DNA of 64,000 bases, from positions 100,472-164,471 of the forward strand of contig NZ_KB890418.1 in assembly GCF_000373105.1 (NCBI RefSeq), written 5' to 3'. A program made the position numbers and the translations under genes. Below, piece by piece: positions 35,863 through 45,531 of the stretch; position 1 is the stretch's first letter; each line of letters opens with the position of its first letter. The notes beneath the pieces are model-generated. The model was given only the letters and a program-made list of their open reading frames with translations. It ran no database searches and had not been told where the DNA came from. This DNA is from Neolewinella persica DSM 23188. GTDB taxonomy: Bacteria; Bacteroidota; Bacteroidia; Chitinophagales; Saprospiraceae.

Positions 35863-38800
35863 ATGCAAGGTAAAGGAATTATCAAATTCTTCCTTGTGGT
35901 CATGCTGATCGTGACAGCCGTACAGTACCTCTACATCATTCCCACCAATGGGGCAGAAAATGATGCCGAAGACTTTGCGACAGAGCAATCAGGAGAGACC
36001 GAAGGAGAGGAGTTTCGCGCTAATTACGCGTTCTACCTCGACAGCATCTCCGATCAGGAGATCCTTAAAGTACCCGGATTCAAATCGTTCACCTACCAGG
36101 ACCTTAAGTCTAAGCAACTTAACCTGGGACTCGACCTTAAGGGCGGCATGGCCGTCGTTATGCAAGTCGATCTGGAGGAATTTCTCCACGCATTAGCAAG
36201 GAAGACGAAAGACAACATATTTGAAGAAGCAACTACTAAAGCCTCCCAAGCTCAGAAGAATGCACAAGATGATTACATCGCCCTGTTTGCTGATGCGTGG
36301 CAGGAAGTTCGTGGCACCAAGACATTGGCCCCTTACTTCGCCACCAACGACGCCCTTCGCGACGAAATCACCACCTCTACTTCAGATGCAGAGGTCATCC
36401 GTATTCTTCGCGAAAAAGCAACCGAAACCGTTAGCCTGACCTACGATCTGCTTAAAAAGCGTATCGATCAGCTGGGCGTTGTCCAGCCTAACGTCAGCCT
36501 CGATGCCGACCGCGACCTCATCCTCGTGGAACTTCCCGGTATCGAGAACCCGGAGCGTGCCCGTACTTTCCTTCAGGCAGCCGCCAAACTGGAATTCTAC
36601 CACGTTAAGCGTGTAGACAACTCCGACATCAATGCCCTGGTCGCTCTTGACCAGCAGCTGGATCGTGAGGCGAAGATCAAAGCCGGCCGCGACAGCAACT
36701 TCGTTGAAGTCAAAACCTGGCGTGTAGATACTACCTACGCCCTGGATACCCTTGGTAACCTGACGGATCAGATTGCTAACATCGACTCAACTGAAACCAC
36801 TAACCAGACTGCCGGACCACTGTTCAGCCTTTTCAGCCCCAACACGGGTAACCTGGGCCAGGCTGTTCTCGGTATCGCAACGGAGAGTAACCTGGACACC
36901 ATTACCAAGCTGCTGGAATCTCCTGCAGTTGCCCGCCAGTTCCGTGGTGTGATCTTCCGTTGGGAAGAAAGCCCACTACCTGGTGAAAATGGAGAAGCCA
37001 CTGACCTTTTCGCCCTTTACCAGTTGGAAATGCCCCGCTCCGGCGAGGCGCTGCTGACCGGTGAGGCGATTACCAGTACCAGTTCCGGCCCTCAGCCCGA
37101 CGGTCAGGTAGCCGTAAACCTCAGTATGAACTCTGAAGGCGCCCGCACCTGGGCCCGGATGACGACCGAGGCGGCGAACGACCAAAATCGGCAGGTAGCT
37201 ATCCTGCTTGACGATAAGGTTGTCTCTGCACCACAAGTAAACGGTCCAATACCCGGTGGTAACACTGCCATTACCGGTAACTTCGACGTACAAACAGCTA
37301 CTGACCTGGCCAACATCCTGCGGGTAGGTCGACTGCCTGCGCGTCCGGAGATCATCCAGGAAAGTATCGTCGGTCCATCACTCGGTGCCGCCAACATCAA
37401 CAGTTCCATTACGGCCCTGCTGATTGGTTTCGGCCTCGTACTGGTGTTCATGATGTTTTACTACGGTGGTGCCGGTATCATTTCGATCCTCGCCCTGCTG
37501 CTTAACCTGATCTTCATCTTCGGTGCCCTGTCCAGCTTCGGTACGGTCCTTACCCTTCCGGGTATTGCCGGTATCCTGCTCACGATCGGTATGGCCGTTG
37601 ACGCCAACGTAATCATTTACGAACGCGTACGGGAAGAACTCCGCGCCGGCAAGACAGATCGAAACGCCATAACCGACGGTTTCAGTAACTCTTACTCTGC
37701 CATCATCGATGCGAACGTAACCACCTTGTTGGTGGCCGGTACGCTTGCATGGTTTGGCCTTGGCCCCATCAAGGGCTTCGCTGTAGTACTGATCGTAGGT
37801 GTAATTGCTTCCGTCTTTACCGCCGTACTCGTTGGTCGCCTGGCCATCGAATGGTGGTTGGACCGTGGCAAGTCCCTTTCTTTCTGGACTGCTCCGAGTA
37901 AGAACCTCTTTGCTAATGTCAACATCGACTGGATGGGCAAGCGTAAGTTTACTTACACGCTCTCTGGCCTGATGGTAGTTGCCTCCCTCGCTTCTGTCGC
38001 AACTCGTGGTTTCGACCTCGGTGTCGACTTCAAGGGTGGTTACAGCTACGTAGTTGAGTTTGACCAGGACATCGACAGCGAAACGCTGCGTACTGCCCTG
38101 ACCGAACCATTCGGCGGTGTACCTACCATCAAGGCGGTTGACAGTGACAATACTTACAACATCGTGACGAACTACCTGATCGACGCCACCGATAAGATCG
38201 ATGGCAAAGAACCACAGGAAGTTGTGCTTGAGGCGTTGTTCACCGGTGTTCAGACAGCTACTGGCGACAGCGGCATGTCTTTTGACAATTTCAGCCATAC
38301 TGAGAGCGACAGCGGTACCCATATTACCAGTGTAAGTAAAGTAGGTCCTACCATTGCCGACGACATTAAGCGTTCCGCTTTCTGGGCTGGAGCCATTGGT
38401 CTACTCTTGATCTTCTTGTACCTCCTGCTTCGTTTCAACAAGTGGCAGTACTCGTTGGGTGCCATCCTGGCCCTCGCGCACGATAGCATCATTGTACTTG
38501 GTATCTTCTCCTTCGGCTGGGCTCGTTTCGGCTTCAACATGGAAGTTGATCAGGCCTTTATCGCAGCTATCCTTACGGTAATCGGTTACTCGATAAACGA
38601 TACAGTAGTTGTATATGACCGTATTCGGGAATACCTCAACACCTATGTGAGCCGCGGTAAGACCGAGGTGATCAACGGTGCCATCAGCAGTACGGTATCT
38701 CGTACCGTTATTACCTCCGTCACTACGATGATCGTGGTCCTCGTGCTCTTCCTCTTCGGTGGTAGCAGCATCAAGGGCTTTGCCTTCGCACTGTTGGTAG

Positions 38801-38916
38801 GTATCATTGTTGGTACGTACTCTTCCATCTTCATTGCTACGCCAATTGTCCACGACCTTACTGAGGACATGGAAGCAAAGACGACTGAAGCGACTCCCGT
38901 AACTTCGAAAGCCTAA
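35863..38916 (+). CDS. secDF: Protein translocase subunit SecDF (fused)
   Basis: 1017-residue fusion of SecD and SecF, which uses the proton or sodium gradient to pull proteins out of the SecYEG channel on the periplasmic side. SecD part: first helix at 5-25, LGLDLKGGMAVVM near 89-101, the P1 region, then five helices starting around 505 (ALLIGFGLVLVFMMFYY) with TIGMAVDANVIIYERVREE. SecF part: helix ~695, DLGVDFKGGYSYVVEF, then helices from ~830 with VIGYSINDTVVVYDRIRE and FLFGGSSIKGFAFALLVG. Both halves keep the conserved Asp residues in D-NVI-YER and NDTVVVYDR. It is preceded by a structured leader and followed by a strong hairpin. Expected in the inner membrane, needed for efficient export including T9SS cargo. 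Confidence 0.97.
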   Translation: MQGKGIIKFFLVVMLIVTAVQYLYIIPTNGAENDAEDFATEQSGETEGEEFRANYAFYLDSISDQEILKVPGFKSFTYQDLKSKQLNLGLDLKGGMAVVMQVDLEEFLHALARKTKDNIFEEATTKASQAQKNAQDDYIALFADAWQEVRGTKTLAPYFATNDALRDEITTSTSDAEVIRILREKATETVSLTYDLLKKRIDQLGVVQPNVSLDADRDLILVELPGIENPERARTFLQAAAKLEFYHVKRVDNSDINALVALDQQLDREAKIKAGRDSNFVEVKTWRVDTTYALDTLGNLTDQIANIDSTETTNQTAGPLFSLFSPNTGNLGQAVLGIATESNLDTITKLLESPAVARQFRGVIFRWEESPLPGENGEATDLFALYQLEMPRSGEALLTGEAITSTSSGPQPDGQVAVNLSMNSEGARTWARMTTEAANDQNRQVAILLDDKVVSAPQVNGPIPGGNTAITGNFDVQTATDLANILRVGRLPARPEIIQESIVGPSLGAANINSSITALLIGFGLVLVFMMFYYGGAGIISILALLLNLIFIFGALSSFGTVLTLPGIAGILLTIGMAVDANVIIYERVREELRAGKTDRNAITDGFSNSYSAIIDANVTTLLVAGTLAWFGLGPIKGFAVVLIVGVIASVFTAVLVGRLAIEWWLDRGKSLSFWTAPSKNLFANVNIDWMGKRKFTYTLSGLMVVASLASVATRGFDLGVDFKGGYSYVVEFDQDIDSETLRTALTEPFGGVPTIKAVDSDNTYNIVTNYLIDATDKIDGKEPQEVVLEALFTGVQTATGDSGMSFDNFSHTESDSGTHITSVSKVGPTIADDIKRSAFWAGAIGLLLIFLYLLLRFNKWQYSLGAILALAHDSIIVLGIFSFGWARFGFNMEVDQAFIAAILTVIGYSINDTVVVYDRIREYLNTYVSRGKTEVINGAISSTVSRTVITSVTTMIVVLVLFLFGGSSIKGFAFALLVGIIVGTYSSIFIATPIVHDLTEDMEAKTTEATPVTSKA

Positions 38917-38947
38917 ACGTTTCCTCCCAGACGTTTAAGGTTTAATA

Positions 38948-38984
38948 AAGAAGCCCCTCTTGCCATTGGCAGGAGGGGCTTCTT
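38948..38984 (+). terminator. Strong stem-loop after secDF
   Basis: AAGAAGCCCCTC (38948-38959) pairs perfectly with GAGGGGCTTCTT (38973-38984), with a further TTGCC/GGCA extension into the loop. The stem ends in TTCTT but has no longer U-run. It is 31 bases after the secDF stop. Confidence 0.75.
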
Positions 38985-39032
38985 AGTAGCTAGCAACTAG
39001 TTCTTAGCTCCCTAGCCCCTGGCTTCTAAAGT
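38985..39032. repeat. ACTAGCAACTAG-type low-complexity repeat, copy 1
   Basis: AGTAGCTAGCAACTAGTTCT followed by TAGCTCCCTAGCCCCTGGCT. The same words are at 40690-40770 and 44412-44440. It lies directly before a copy of the 17-nt motif (39033). Confidence 0.6.
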
Positions 39033-39049
39033 GGCGCGGTCGCAGGTGC
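39033..39049 (-). repeat. Dispersed 17-nt motif (intergenic)
   Basis: GGCGCGGTCGCAGGTGC, one difference from the minus-strand consensus, in the gap between secDF and the TerC gene, next to the ACTAGCAACTAG repeat. Confidence 0.75.
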
Positions 39050-39578
39050 AATGGGAAGTTAAAGAAGCAAGGAGCGGCCCCGGACGAAGCTACCTCCGGT
39101 AGCGAGCGGAAACGTTGGCCTCTGGCCGCGTGGCGGTGTTGCGTTGAAAAGCGAATTAGTGACCAGTGGACTGATTCAGCAGTTTCGTGAATCAAGGCGT
39201 TATCACAGGGGCGGGGCTTGCCCCAGCCCCTAAAGGCAGATTGGATTCGCCGTTCGCTTAGCGAACGAATGAAGCGTTTTCAGGGTGTCGATACGGACTG
39301 GGACAAGCCCTACGGACTGCACACATTTTTACATGGCTCCCCGTTACACCTCCCTGCCGGGGGCTTTCTTTTCGCTTCGCGGCTACTTCGTGGTGAAGGC
39401 CAAAAGAAACAAAAGCCTTTGGCTGTGCCGATGTCTGATCGTGAACCTCCAGCCGAAAAACCTAAAATGCAAAAACTCGCCTTACCGCTTTGAGCCTTGC
39501 TTAACAGCCTTTCGGTTCTCCCCGACAGCCTGCTAGCCAGATTTAAGCACAGCGTGAAAGGCGGTTCGCCGCGAAACG
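39050..39578. other. Gene-free stretch with a GGGGC palindrome
   Basis: About 530 bases. GGGGCGGGGCTTGCCCCAGC at 39209-39228 (complementary ends GGGGC/GCCCC) matches the repeat at 11693. Downstream, basic low-complexity frames (FFSLRGYFVVKAKRNKS) resemble spurious peptides often seen in such regions and are not judged genes. Confidence 0.45.
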
Positions 39579-40559
39579 CTACAGCTCGGGCCTAGAGTGC
39601 CCTTCGTCCGGGATGATTTCAACGTTTTTCGCCTTGTCTGGCTGCGACAGCGAGTAAATAACCCCGCCAGCCAACAACCCGAAAATGACCACTAGTGATA
39701 TCCAGTCTTCCGGGTGCCAGACCTGGTGGAGCATCATCTTTACACCTACGAACAGCAGGATTAAAGCCAGGCTGTATTTAAGGTATTCGAACTTGTTGAT
39801 CATCGAAGAAAGGACGAAATACAGGGAGCGAAGGCCCAGGATAGCCAGGATATTGGAAGAGAAGACCAAGAAGGAATCTGTAGTAATACCCAGTATGGCA
39901 GGGATGGAATCAACGGCGAAGATAACATCCGTGGTTTCTACCATAACGAGGGCGATGAACAGCGGCGTAGCTGCCCGAACGCCCCTGCGCTTGAAGAAGA
40001 AATCGTGGCCGTGATAATCTGACGTAACCGGTATGACTTTTTTTATGTACCGGATAATTGGATTTTCCGAGGGATGAATGTCTTCGGCATCACCCACTAC
40101 TTTGTAGGCACTGTATAGGAGTAGCAGCCCAAAGACGTAGAACATCCAGTCAAATTGCTGCAACAGGAATACGCCGGCCAGAATCATCAGCAGGCGAAAT
40201 ACTACTGCTCCGAGGATTCCCCAGAACAACACCCGGTGCTGGTATTGAGGCGGAACCTTAAAGTACCTGAAGATGACGGCAATGACAAATACATTGTCCA
40301 TGCTTAAGGACAACTCCACGAGGTACCCCGTGAGGTAATTGATGGTGGCTTTTTGCGGCGTTAAGGTGGATTCGATCCATCCATTTTGATACACCAGATA
40401 AATGACGCCACTGAAGGACAAAGCGATTGTGGTCCACAAAGCGGTCCATTTCAGGGCTTCCCTGGTTCTGGGTACGTGGTCTTTCTTATTGAGGACAAAA
40501 AGATCGAGAAAAAGGAGTAGGCCGACGAAGAGGAAAAAACCGATCCAGATGATGGGCAT
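39579..40559 (-). CDS. TerC-family integral membrane protein
   Basis: 326-residue membrane protein of the TerC/Alx family. Members export manganese or are linked to metalation of secreted proteins, and some confer tellurite resistance. Eight or nine helices are visible. The conserved acidic motifs within helices are LSLSMDNVFVIAVIF and TDVIFAVDSIPAILGIT, with the LFWGILGAVVFRLLMI and GVRAATPLFIALVMVE segments between them. The length and the opening IIWIGFFLFVGLLLFLDLFVLNKK match the Alx-like group. It is a single gene divergent from smc. The metal is inferred from the family; no manganese riboswitch was recognised upstream. Confidence 0.92.
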   Translation of the reverse strand: MPIIWIGFFLFVGLLLFLDLFVLNKKDHVPRTREALKWTALWTTIALSFSGVIYLVYQNGWIESTLTPQKATINYLTGYLVELSLSMDNVFVIAVIFRYFKVPPQYQHRVLFWGILGAVVFRLLMILAGVFLLQQFDWMFYVFGLLLLYSAYKVVGDAEDIHPSENPIIRYIKKVIPVTSDYHGHDFFFKRRGVRAATPLFIALVMVETTDVIFAVDSIPAILGITTDSFLVFSSNILAILGLRSLYFVLSSMINKFEYLKYSLALILLFVGVKMMLHQVWHPEDWISLVVIFGLLAGGVIYSLSQPDKAKNVEIIPDEGHSRPEL

Positions 40560-40673
40560 GAGGGAGGGGAGATAAATCGCTAAGAGCGGATTTTCAAACA
40601 GGTTCTAAAGGTATAACGGGTAACTTTGATATAAGTATGGTTTGGCAATTGATTGCACTTTTATCTTTCAATT

Positions 40674-40690
40674 GCACCTGCGGCCGCGCC
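40674..40690 (+). repeat. Dispersed 17-nt motif, exact copy (intergenic)
   Basis: Exact GCACCTGCGGCCGCGCC, preceded by AATT, between the divergent TerC and smc genes and immediately before the inverted ACTAG-type repeat. Confidence 0.8.
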
Positions 40691-40770
40691 CTAATCAGGA
40701 ACTAAGAACTGGAACATAGTAACCAGGGAACTAGCAACTAGTTTTTAGTTCCTGGCTTCTGGTTCCTGAA
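40691..40770. repeat. Inverted ACTAG-type repeat, copy 2
   Basis: AGGAACTAAGAACTGG (near 40697) is complementary with two mismatches to the later CTAGTTTTTAGTTCCT. GGAACTAGCAACTAG lies between them. It forms an imperfect hairpin of about 70 nt directly after the exact 17-nt motif. Confidence 0.65.
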
Positions 40771-40858
40771 ATGTGTAAAACCCTGTGGAAATCCTGCGGA
40801 AAACTTCCGGCCGCCCTGACTAACAATCTACCGGTATAACATTCTACCTTCGCCCTCT

Positions 40859-43800
40859 ATGCGTCTACGCCAACTTGAGATAAAAGGCTTCAAAAGCTTT
40901 GCTAACCAGACGGTCGTCAATTTTGATGAGGACGTCATTGGAATCGTAGGCCCTAACGGGTCCGGAAAGTCGAACATCGTCGATGCCATTCGGTGGGTTC
41001 TGGGCGAGCAGAAAGGTAGTGAACTGCGGCTGGACAAGATGAGTTCGATCATCTTCAACGGGACTAAAAGTAAGAAGGCGGGTAACCTGGCTTCCGTCAG
41101 CCTGACCTTCGACAATGATAAGGGGTTGCTGCCTACAGAATACAATACGGTGACCATCACCCGCATGTTGTACCGTTCCGGCGACTCCGAATACCGCCTC
41201 AATGGGGTTCAGTGCCGGCTAAAAGACATCACCAGCCTTCTGCTGGATACTGGCATTGGTTCCAATTCTTACGCCATCATTGCCCTCGGTATGGTGGATG
41301 ATATCCTTTCGGACAAGGACAATAGCCGCCGAAGGATGTTTGAGCAGGCAGCTGGGGTCAGTAAATACAAAGCGCGTAAGCGGGAGACGCTGAATAAGCT
41401 GAAGAACACTGAAGGCGACCTCGACCGGATTGAGGACTTACTGCACGAGATTAATAACAACCTCGTCAGCCTGGAAAAGCAGGCTCGCCGGGCCCGCCGC
41501 TACCTGGAGCTGAAAGCCCAGTACAAGGAACTCAGCCTGCAGCTCACCCAGGTAAAGGTTTCTGCCCTGCGGGAAGACTACGGTAAACTCAAAGGCCAGA
41601 TTACCGAAGCAGAGGATAAATACCGCGCTACCGACGTTAAAATCCGAACCCTGGAAGCTAACCTGGAAGCAGAACGTGCGAAGCACGTTGACAAGGAAAA
41701 ACTGCTCGGTGAACGCCAGAAGAAACTCAACGAGCTGGTTAACGAACTGCGAGGCCTGGAAAATGAAAAGCAGATGCTGGCCCAGCGCAAGACTTTTGTG
41801 CGCCGGCAGACCGAGAAACTCCAGCAGGATATTGCCACCGCGGGTGGGCAGCTGACCGACTTCGTTTCCCAAATAGAGGAAATGGATCAAAAGATTGCCG
41901 TTGAAAAGGAATTGGAGACGGAGCGAAAAACGGGGCTTGACGCTGCGGAAGAAGCACTGAAAGAAATCCGGGCCGGACATGAGTCGTTAAAGGGTCGGCT
42001 GGATGAGGGGCTCAAAGCCCAGCAGGAAGAGGAACGAAAGATCTTCGAGTTGGAAAAGCGGCGTGCCATCAACGGTAATCAGGTGGAGAACTTCAAATTC
42101 CAGATTGAACGCAATGCCGGCGAAATGGATGATCGGCGGGGGGAGAAAGAGAGTTTGGAAACCGCGCTGAAAGAACTGGAAACGGAAGAAGCTAAGCAGC
42201 TTAAAGCGATCGAGGCACTGGAAGTTCAGGAAACCGCACGCCTTGACGCACTCGACAAGGCTACGGAGGCAGTTGACCGGCTGCAGAACGAAGAAAGCAA
42301 AATCAACCGTGGGCTCGACGCCCGGAGGAATGAGTTCAAGCTCACGAAGAGCATGATCGACAGCCTGGAGGGCTTTCCTGAATCCATACGCTTCCTCAGC
42401 CAGAGCAAGCAGTGGAAGGAAGATCCGCAGTTGTTGTCTGATCTGGTGCTGGTTGATCAGGATTATCGGGTAGCCATCGAAAACTATCTCGAAAGTATCC
42501 TGAATTACTACGTGGTGGAGGACGCCGGGGAGGCGGCCCAAGCCATCTCTTTATTGAGCAAAAGCCAGAAGGGTAAAGCAAATTTCTTCCTCCTCGATGC
42601 GATTCCTGGCTACCAGGGCGGGCCTGCGCTGTTACCTCCGGGAACGCGCCTGGCCACCGACGTCGTTAAGGTCGACAAAGTCTTCCAACCCCTGCTGGAC
42701 CACTTGCTGCACAATGTACTGGTAACCGATACCGACGCCCTCCCCGAACGGCCACCGGAAGGCATCACTGTGTTGACCCGAAGCGGACGGTTTATCCGTC
42801 GTCCATTCTCCGTTAGTGGCGGTAGCGTGGGGCTTTTTGAAGGGAAGAAAATTGGTCGGAAGAAAAACCTGGAGGTGCTTGAAAAAGCCATTGAAGCGGC
42901 TGAGAAACAGGCCCGGGCCATCGAAAAAGAGCTCTACCAGGAGCGCAATAAACTAAACGAACTGCGGCAGCGCCGGGTGGACAAAGACATCCAGGAAAAG
43001 CAACGCGAATTAAGCAGATTGCAGCAGAAGCGTGCGGGGCTACGGGCCCGGGTGGAGAGTTTTGTGAATTACTTCACCGAAACGCAGACTAAAAACGATA
43101 ACCTGGATAAACAGGTGAAGGAGATTGTGAAAACCAATGCTGTCATCGTTAAGGACCTGGAAAAAAGCCAGGCTGAGGTAGAAAAAATGCGGGAACAGCT
43201 GGCTGGTACCGACGGTAATTACCGCCAGTTGAGCGAGCAGCTCAGTGAAGCCAGTGCTGCTTACAACCAACAGAACATTCAGTACATCCAGCAGCAAAAC
43301 CAGGTACAGACCCTGGAGCGGGAACTAAATTTTCGCAGAAATCGACTAAAGGAGCTTGGTGACCAGGATGTAAGCAATAAAACGCAGCTGGAGCAACTGG
43401 CTAAAGAGGCCCGTCAGTTTGAGGAGCAGGAGAAGGTCCAGGCCAAGAACCTGGAGGTGATGTACGCCAATAAGACGGAGTACCAGACTACTTTGAATGC
43501 GGCCGAGCAGGATTACTTCAGTGCGCGGACGACGATCAACAGCATGGAAGATGAGCTGAGGCGGGAGAACCGCTTCCGGCAAGATGGCCAGATTTTGGTC
43601 AATCAGCTCAAGGAAAAATTTACGGACATTAAGTTCAAAATCAATGGTTTAGCCGAGCGGCTCAAAATTGAGTTCAACATTGGACTGGAAGAGCTTGGAC
43701 AGCTTGAAATCGAAGAATGGGTCGGAGCTACCGGTGATCTTGAAGTGAAGGTCGACCGCCTGCGCGGCCGCATTGGAAACTACGGGGAGATTAACCCGAT

Positions 43801-44410
43801 GGCCGTGGAGGCATACGATGAGATGAAGGAACGCCACGACACCATCTCCAAGCAGCGGGACGATATCGTGGCCGCCAAGGCTACGTTGATCAAAACCATC
43901 AAAGAAATTGAGAACAAGGCGACGGTGCAGTTCCTTGACGCCTTTGAGCGGGTGCGGACGTACTTCATCGACGTATTCCGTAGCCTGTTTACCGAGGACG
44001 ACAATTGTGACCTGATCCTGCTGGACCCGGAGAACCCGCTTGAATCCAAGATTGAGATTGTCGCTAAGCCTAAGGGAAAACGACCCACTACGATTAGCCA
44101 GTTATCGGGTGGAGAGAAAACACTGACGGCTACAGCTTTGCTGTTTGCGTTGTACCTGCTGAAGCCAGCCCCGTTCTGTATTTTTGATGAGGTTGATGCC
44201 CCGTTGGACGATGCGAACATTGCCAAGTTCAACAAGATCATCAAGAAGTTCAGCAAAGACAGCCAGTTCATCATCGTCACCCACAATAAGCTGACGATGG
44301 AGGCGGTGGATACCATTTATGGCGTTTACACCAACGAGCAGCAGGGTAGTGGAGTGCTGCCGGTTCAGTTCAAGGAGCTGGAGGGGAGTATGGTTTTTGA
44401 GGCGGCCTGA
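40859..44410 (+). CDS. smc: Chromosome segregation protein SMC
   Basis: 1183-residue condensin ATPase that, as a dimer with ScpA and ScpB, extrudes DNA loops and compacts the chromosome. The head N-terminus carries Walker A GPNGSGKS at 31-38. The two long coiled-coil arms (about 170-500 and 670-1010) are rich in Glu, Lys, Gln and Leu and flank a hinge around 510-660 (GFPESIRFLSQSKQWKEDPQ, then RRPFSVSGGSVGLFEGKK). The C-terminal head has the ABC signature QLSGGEKTLTA from about 1081 and Walker B FCIFDEVDAPLDDAN at 1105-1119. The ATG at 40859 is only 6 bases after a TACCTTCG box, so the transcript is nearly leaderless. scpA and scpB are not in the window. Confidence 0.97.
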   Translation: MRLRQLEIKGFKSFANQTVVNFDEDVIGIVGPNGSGKSNIVDAIRWVLGEQKGSELRLDKMSSIIFNGTKSKKAGNLASVSLTFDNDKGLLPTEYNTVTITRMLYRSGDSEYRLNGVQCRLKDITSLLLDTGIGSNSYAIIALGMVDDILSDKDNSRRRMFEQAAGVSKYKARKRETLNKLKNTEGDLDRIEDLLHEINNNLVSLEKQARRARRYLELKAQYKELSLQLTQVKVSALREDYGKLKGQITEAEDKYRATDVKIRTLEANLEAERAKHVDKEKLLGERQKKLNELVNELRGLENEKQMLAQRKTFVRRQTEKLQQDIATAGGQLTDFVSQIEEMDQKIAVEKELETERKTGLDAAEEALKEIRAGHESLKGRLDEGLKAQQEEERKIFELEKRRAINGNQVENFKFQIERNAGEMDDRRGEKESLETALKELETEEAKQLKAIEALEVQETARLDALDKATEAVDRLQNEESKINRGLDARRNEFKLTKSMIDSLEGFPESIRFLSQSKQWKEDPQLLSDLVLVDQDYRVAIENYLESILNYYVVEDAGEAAQAISLLSKSQKGKANFFLLDAIPGYQGGPALLPPGTRLATDVVKVDKVFQPLLDHLLHNVLVTDTDALPERPPEGITVLTRSGRFIRRPFSVSGGSVGLFEGKKIGRKKNLEVLEKAIEAAEKQARAIEKELYQERNKLNELRQRRVDKDIQEKQRELSRLQQKRAGLRARVESFVNYFTETQTKNDNLDKQVKEIVKTNAVIVKDLEKSQAEVEKMREQLAGTDGNYRQLSEQLSEASAAYNQQNIQYIQQQNQVQTLERELNFRRNRLKELGDQDVSNKTQLEQLAKEARQFEEQEKVQAKNLEVMYANKTEYQTTLNAAEQDYFSARTTINSMEDELRRENRFRQDGQILVNQLKEKFTDIKFKINGLAERLKIEFNIGLEELGQLEIEEWVGATGDLEVKVDRLRGRIGNYGEINPMAVEAYDEMKERHDTISKQRDDIVAAKATLIKTIKEIENKATVQFLDAFERVRTYFIDVFRSLFTEDDNCDLILLDPENPLESKIEIVAKPKGKRPTTISQLSGGEKTLTATALLFALYLLKPAPFCIFDEVDAPLDDANIAKFNKIIKKFSKDSQFIIVTHNKLTMEAVDTIYGVYTNEQQGSGVLPVQFKELEGSMVFEAA

Positions 44411-44696
44411 TCTAGGCACTAGAAACCAGGAGTTAGTAGCTATCGTTTGGCATTAGGGTAGGCCAGCTAGTCCTGCTCACTTGCTTTTAACATCGGTGCT
44501 TCCGCATTTGCTGAAGGCTACTTTACGGGCTACTATTGGAGGCATTTAAAGAAGGCTGGGTAGGTAAGCGCTTGCTCCGGGAATAGGGTGGGGCGGCGCA
44601 GCGCAGGTGCATAAAAAGGTATAGGGCAAGGATGGCAACCCTGCTTTTACACCCTTGCCTGCATCCCGCGCCCGCGCCGTTATGTAGACATAATAC
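44411..44696. other. Gap with ACTAG-type repeat copy 3 and a degenerate 17-nt motif
   Basis: CTAGGCACTAGAAACCAGGA (44413-44432) belongs to the ACTAGCAACTAG family. GCGCAGGTGC at 44601-44610 keeps the right end of the 17-nt motif, but the left half has diverged. CATCCCGCGCCCGCGCC near 44666 is a further partial match. No gene is present. Confidence 0.4.
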
Positions 44697-45275
44697 TTAC
44701 CGTCGATATTCGAATTTCCTGATGGCTTTTTCCTGCTTACGAACATTGTCGTAACTGCCGTCAAAAGTGAACTTCTTTGATGAATTCCCGATAACAAGGC
44801 CTATAATGCCACCCACAACAGCCCCCGGAATCATCATGAATGCGCCTATTTCTCCGGGGCCACAAGGGCCTATTGGCTTTACCCTTATGGGAGAGCCCAG
44901 AAAATATACCGTTCGATAGCTGCAATCATCACCTTGCCCCGCAAGCCAACCGACCATGTAACCAGTAGCTACGCCGCCAAGCACGCCCAGGATAGCGCCA
45001 GTAGTACCGCTGCCTTTTTTTCGAAGTTTGATGGCATCTACGGAGGAAAACGGCCTGTGGATCAATGCACTGGGCTGCTCTAAACCCATTACCGTGTTGG
45101 CCAAATAGAGGCCAGTGGAGTCAAGGTGCTGAAAGTAGCCGAAGTAGGAGCTTTCTCCAGAGAAGACTTTAATCTTGCTTACTACTTTACCCGGCTTTGA
45201 CTGTCCGGATAAACTTAGCGAGAGTAAGAGAAGGCTACTTATGAGAAGGAAGATGCGAGACGAAAGGAAATTCAT
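44697..45275 (-). CDS. Exported protein with Gly-rich membrane segments
   Basis: 192 residues. The signal peptide is about 1-24 (IFLLISSLLLLSLSLSGQ). Residues 25-85 look beta-rich (KVVSKIKVFSGESSYFGYF, then IHRPFSSVDAIKLRKKG). Two Gly-zipper-like hydrophobic segments follow, GTTGAILGVLGGVATGYMVGWLAG (about 89-112) and MMIPGAVVGGIIGLVIG (about 147-163), with a Cys-containing loop (DDCSYRT ... GPCGPGE) between them, possibly disulfide bonded. Such glycine-zipper proteins often sit in the envelope. The family is not recognised. It is a single gene, convergent with smc and divergent from the AraC regulator. Confidence 0.7.
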   Translation of the reverse strand: MNFLSSRIFLLISSLLLLSLSLSGQSKPGKVVSKIKVFSGESSYFGYFQHLDSTGLYLANTVMGLEQPSALIHRPFSSVDAIKLRKKGSGTTGAILGVLGGVATGYMVGWLAGQGDDCSYRTVYFLGSPIRVKPIGPCGPGEIGAFMMIPGAVVGGIIGLVIGNSSKKFTFDGSYDNVRKQEKAIRKFEYRR

Positions 45276-45531
45276 AGCAGTACACTTTTATAGTGAAAAA
45301 ATCGAGTGCTACAAACTTGGTCTCTAAGGGGGAATGATTAACCTGAAACTGTCATTAAGACATTGCAGAAAGATTGGTGGCAGGTAAATTTTTTGCTGCC
45401 TAATGGCTAAGATAACGATTTAGCGATTATTGACCAAAATGACTTCAAACAGCAGATGACTCAGTAAAATGTTCTCCAGCTCCTACTTTTTTGGTTTGGC
45501 CATGTTCCACAAGTAATTATCATTAGCGTCC

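Noticed and set aside
37378..38322. 314-codon open frame antisense to secDF
   Set aside because: Opposite strand of clearly conserved SecDF sequence; its composition is that of a codon shadow.
39218..39536. Small basic frames after the secDF terminator
   Set aside because: No conserved domain, no promoter, and the sequence overlaps a palindromic repeat; this kind of Lys/Arg-rich spurious frame is common in gaps.
44601..44681. Further copies of the 17-nt motif
   Set aside because: Only the GCGCAGGTGC end or a scattered partial match is kept, so it is mentioned as degenerate and not counted.
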